This document shows positions 32,720-33,117 of a stretch of DNA of 33,117 nucleotides, in pieces (the first letter of the stretch is position 1; each line of letters opens with the position of its first letter). The notes beneath the pieces are model-generated. The model was not told where the DNA came from, made no database searches, and was given only the letters and a program-made list of their open reading frames with translations. The stretch is from Pseudomonadota bacterium (GTDB taxonomy: Bacteria; Pseudomonadota; Gammaproteobacteria; Pseudomonadales; Halieaceae): the NCBI GenBank assembly GCA_002862405.1, contig PKCZ01000030.1, forward strand, positions 1 through 33,117. The letters are read 5' to 3'. A program made the translations under genes and the position numbers.

Positions 32720-33117
32720 TTACCAGATGTTGAGCAGTGAGGCAGTGCCAACGGCGATCCCAGATCCCATGACCGCACCTGCAACGATATCTCCTGGGTA
32801 ATGGACACCGATGACTACTCGCGATGCACCCACTAAAGATGCCCAGATGAACATGGCGGTGTAGGCGCCACCAAAGGTGATGATGGTAATAGTAGAAAAG
32901 CAAAAAGCCGCTGACGTGTGGCCCGATGGGAAGCTGAATTTGTCGGATGCGGCGATAAGAGATTTGAGATTTTTCTTAAAGTCGCATGGCCGCTGACGCT
33001 TTAGTGTGTTTTTCATGATGTAGTAGATGATTCGCTCTGCGAGCATGGCGACCGCCAGTGCCACCGCATAGGTGGGTGCCAGCAACGAACCAGATAACCA
33101 GACCACTGCGGGTGTTA
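32720..33117 (-). CDS. PAP2-family lipid phosphatase (5' end outside window)
   Basis: The frame stays open to the window edge, so the first membrane helix or helices are missing. The visible 131 residues hold all three PAP2 catalytic motifs: KNTLKRQRP (KX6RP), PSGHTSA, and SRVVIGVHYPGD (SRX5HX3D). Membrane helices surround them. Members dephosphorylate undecaprenyl diphosphate, phosphatidic acid or phosphatidylglycerol phosphate on the outer face of the inner membrane; which one applies cannot be decided. A GTG at 33106 is possible as a start but would give an unusually short protein, so I call it partial. Confidence 0.9.
   Translation of the reverse strand, partial: TPAVVWLSGSLLAPTYAVALAVAMLAERIIYYIMKNTLKRQRPCDFKKNLKSLIAASDKFSFPSGHTSAAFCFSTITIITFGGAYTAMFIWASLVGASRVVIGVHYPGDIVAGAVMGSGIAVGTASLLNIW

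Overview
The window is a dense, gene-rich stretch of chromosome from a gammaproteobacterium. The gene orders cox11–cox3–surf1–ctaB–sco, polA–engB–cytochrome c5–cytochrome c4–dsbA, glnE–ilvE and tolC–yqiB–cpdA–parE are those of Pseudomonas-like and marine Gammaproteobacteria. The compact spacing and multiheme cytochrome suggest a marine aerobe, possibly near the OM60/NOR5 (Halieaceae) group; that placement is inference. I saw no tRNA, rRNA, CRISPR array, insertion sequence or phage gene.

Region 1 (1–7205) is the distal part of a cytochrome c oxidase locus: the tail of cox11, cox3, a small DUF2909-type membrane protein on the other strand, surf1, a membrane-anchored Sco-like protein, ctaB and sco. 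polA follows, overlapping sco by 8 bases. Heme A synthase (ctaA/cox15), which usually sits beside ctaB, is absent. The Sco-like protein keeps a CxxxC pair but appears to have lost the Sco copper-ligand histidine.

Region 2 (7216–9668) holds engB, then a cytochrome c5, a diheme cytochrome c4 and dsbA on the opposite strand, behind a recognisable TATAAT promoter.

Region 3 (9693–17950) is an amino-acid biosynthesis block: an Lrp/AsnC regulator divergent from leuA with several palindromes between them, a DUF6279 lipoprotein, argA–ilvD on the minus strand, a decayed glnE remnant, and ilvE. leuA, ilvD and ilvE are all branched-chain amino acid genes. The glnE remnant keeps only the C-terminal quarter and carries a frameshift that looks like a 16-base deletion between short direct repeats.

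Region 4 (17974–23925) holds a monoacylglycerol-lipase-like hydrolase, then a GT4 glycosyltransferase, a methyltransferase and an alpha/alpha-toroid (prenyltransferase-like) protein in a tight row, a second methyltransferase on the other strand, and waaA (Kdo transferase). The glycosyltransferase–methyltransferase–toroid–methyltransferase group is the best candidate here for a poorly described pathway, probably making or decorating a glycoconjugate or glycolipid.

Region 5 (23922–28735) is tolC facing yqiB (DUF1249), cpdA and parE, the enterobacterial arrangement without nudF and yqiA. Region 6 (28828–33117) holds a YceI-family periplasmic protein, an octaheme cytochrome with C-terminal TPR repeats, an MJ1255-type glycosyltransferase translationally coupled to it, and a PAP2 lipid phosphatase cut by the window edge. 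Several convergent pairs share stop-codon bases (waaA/tolC, yceI/multiheme cytochrome), and several co-directional pairs overlap at ATGA or GTGA.
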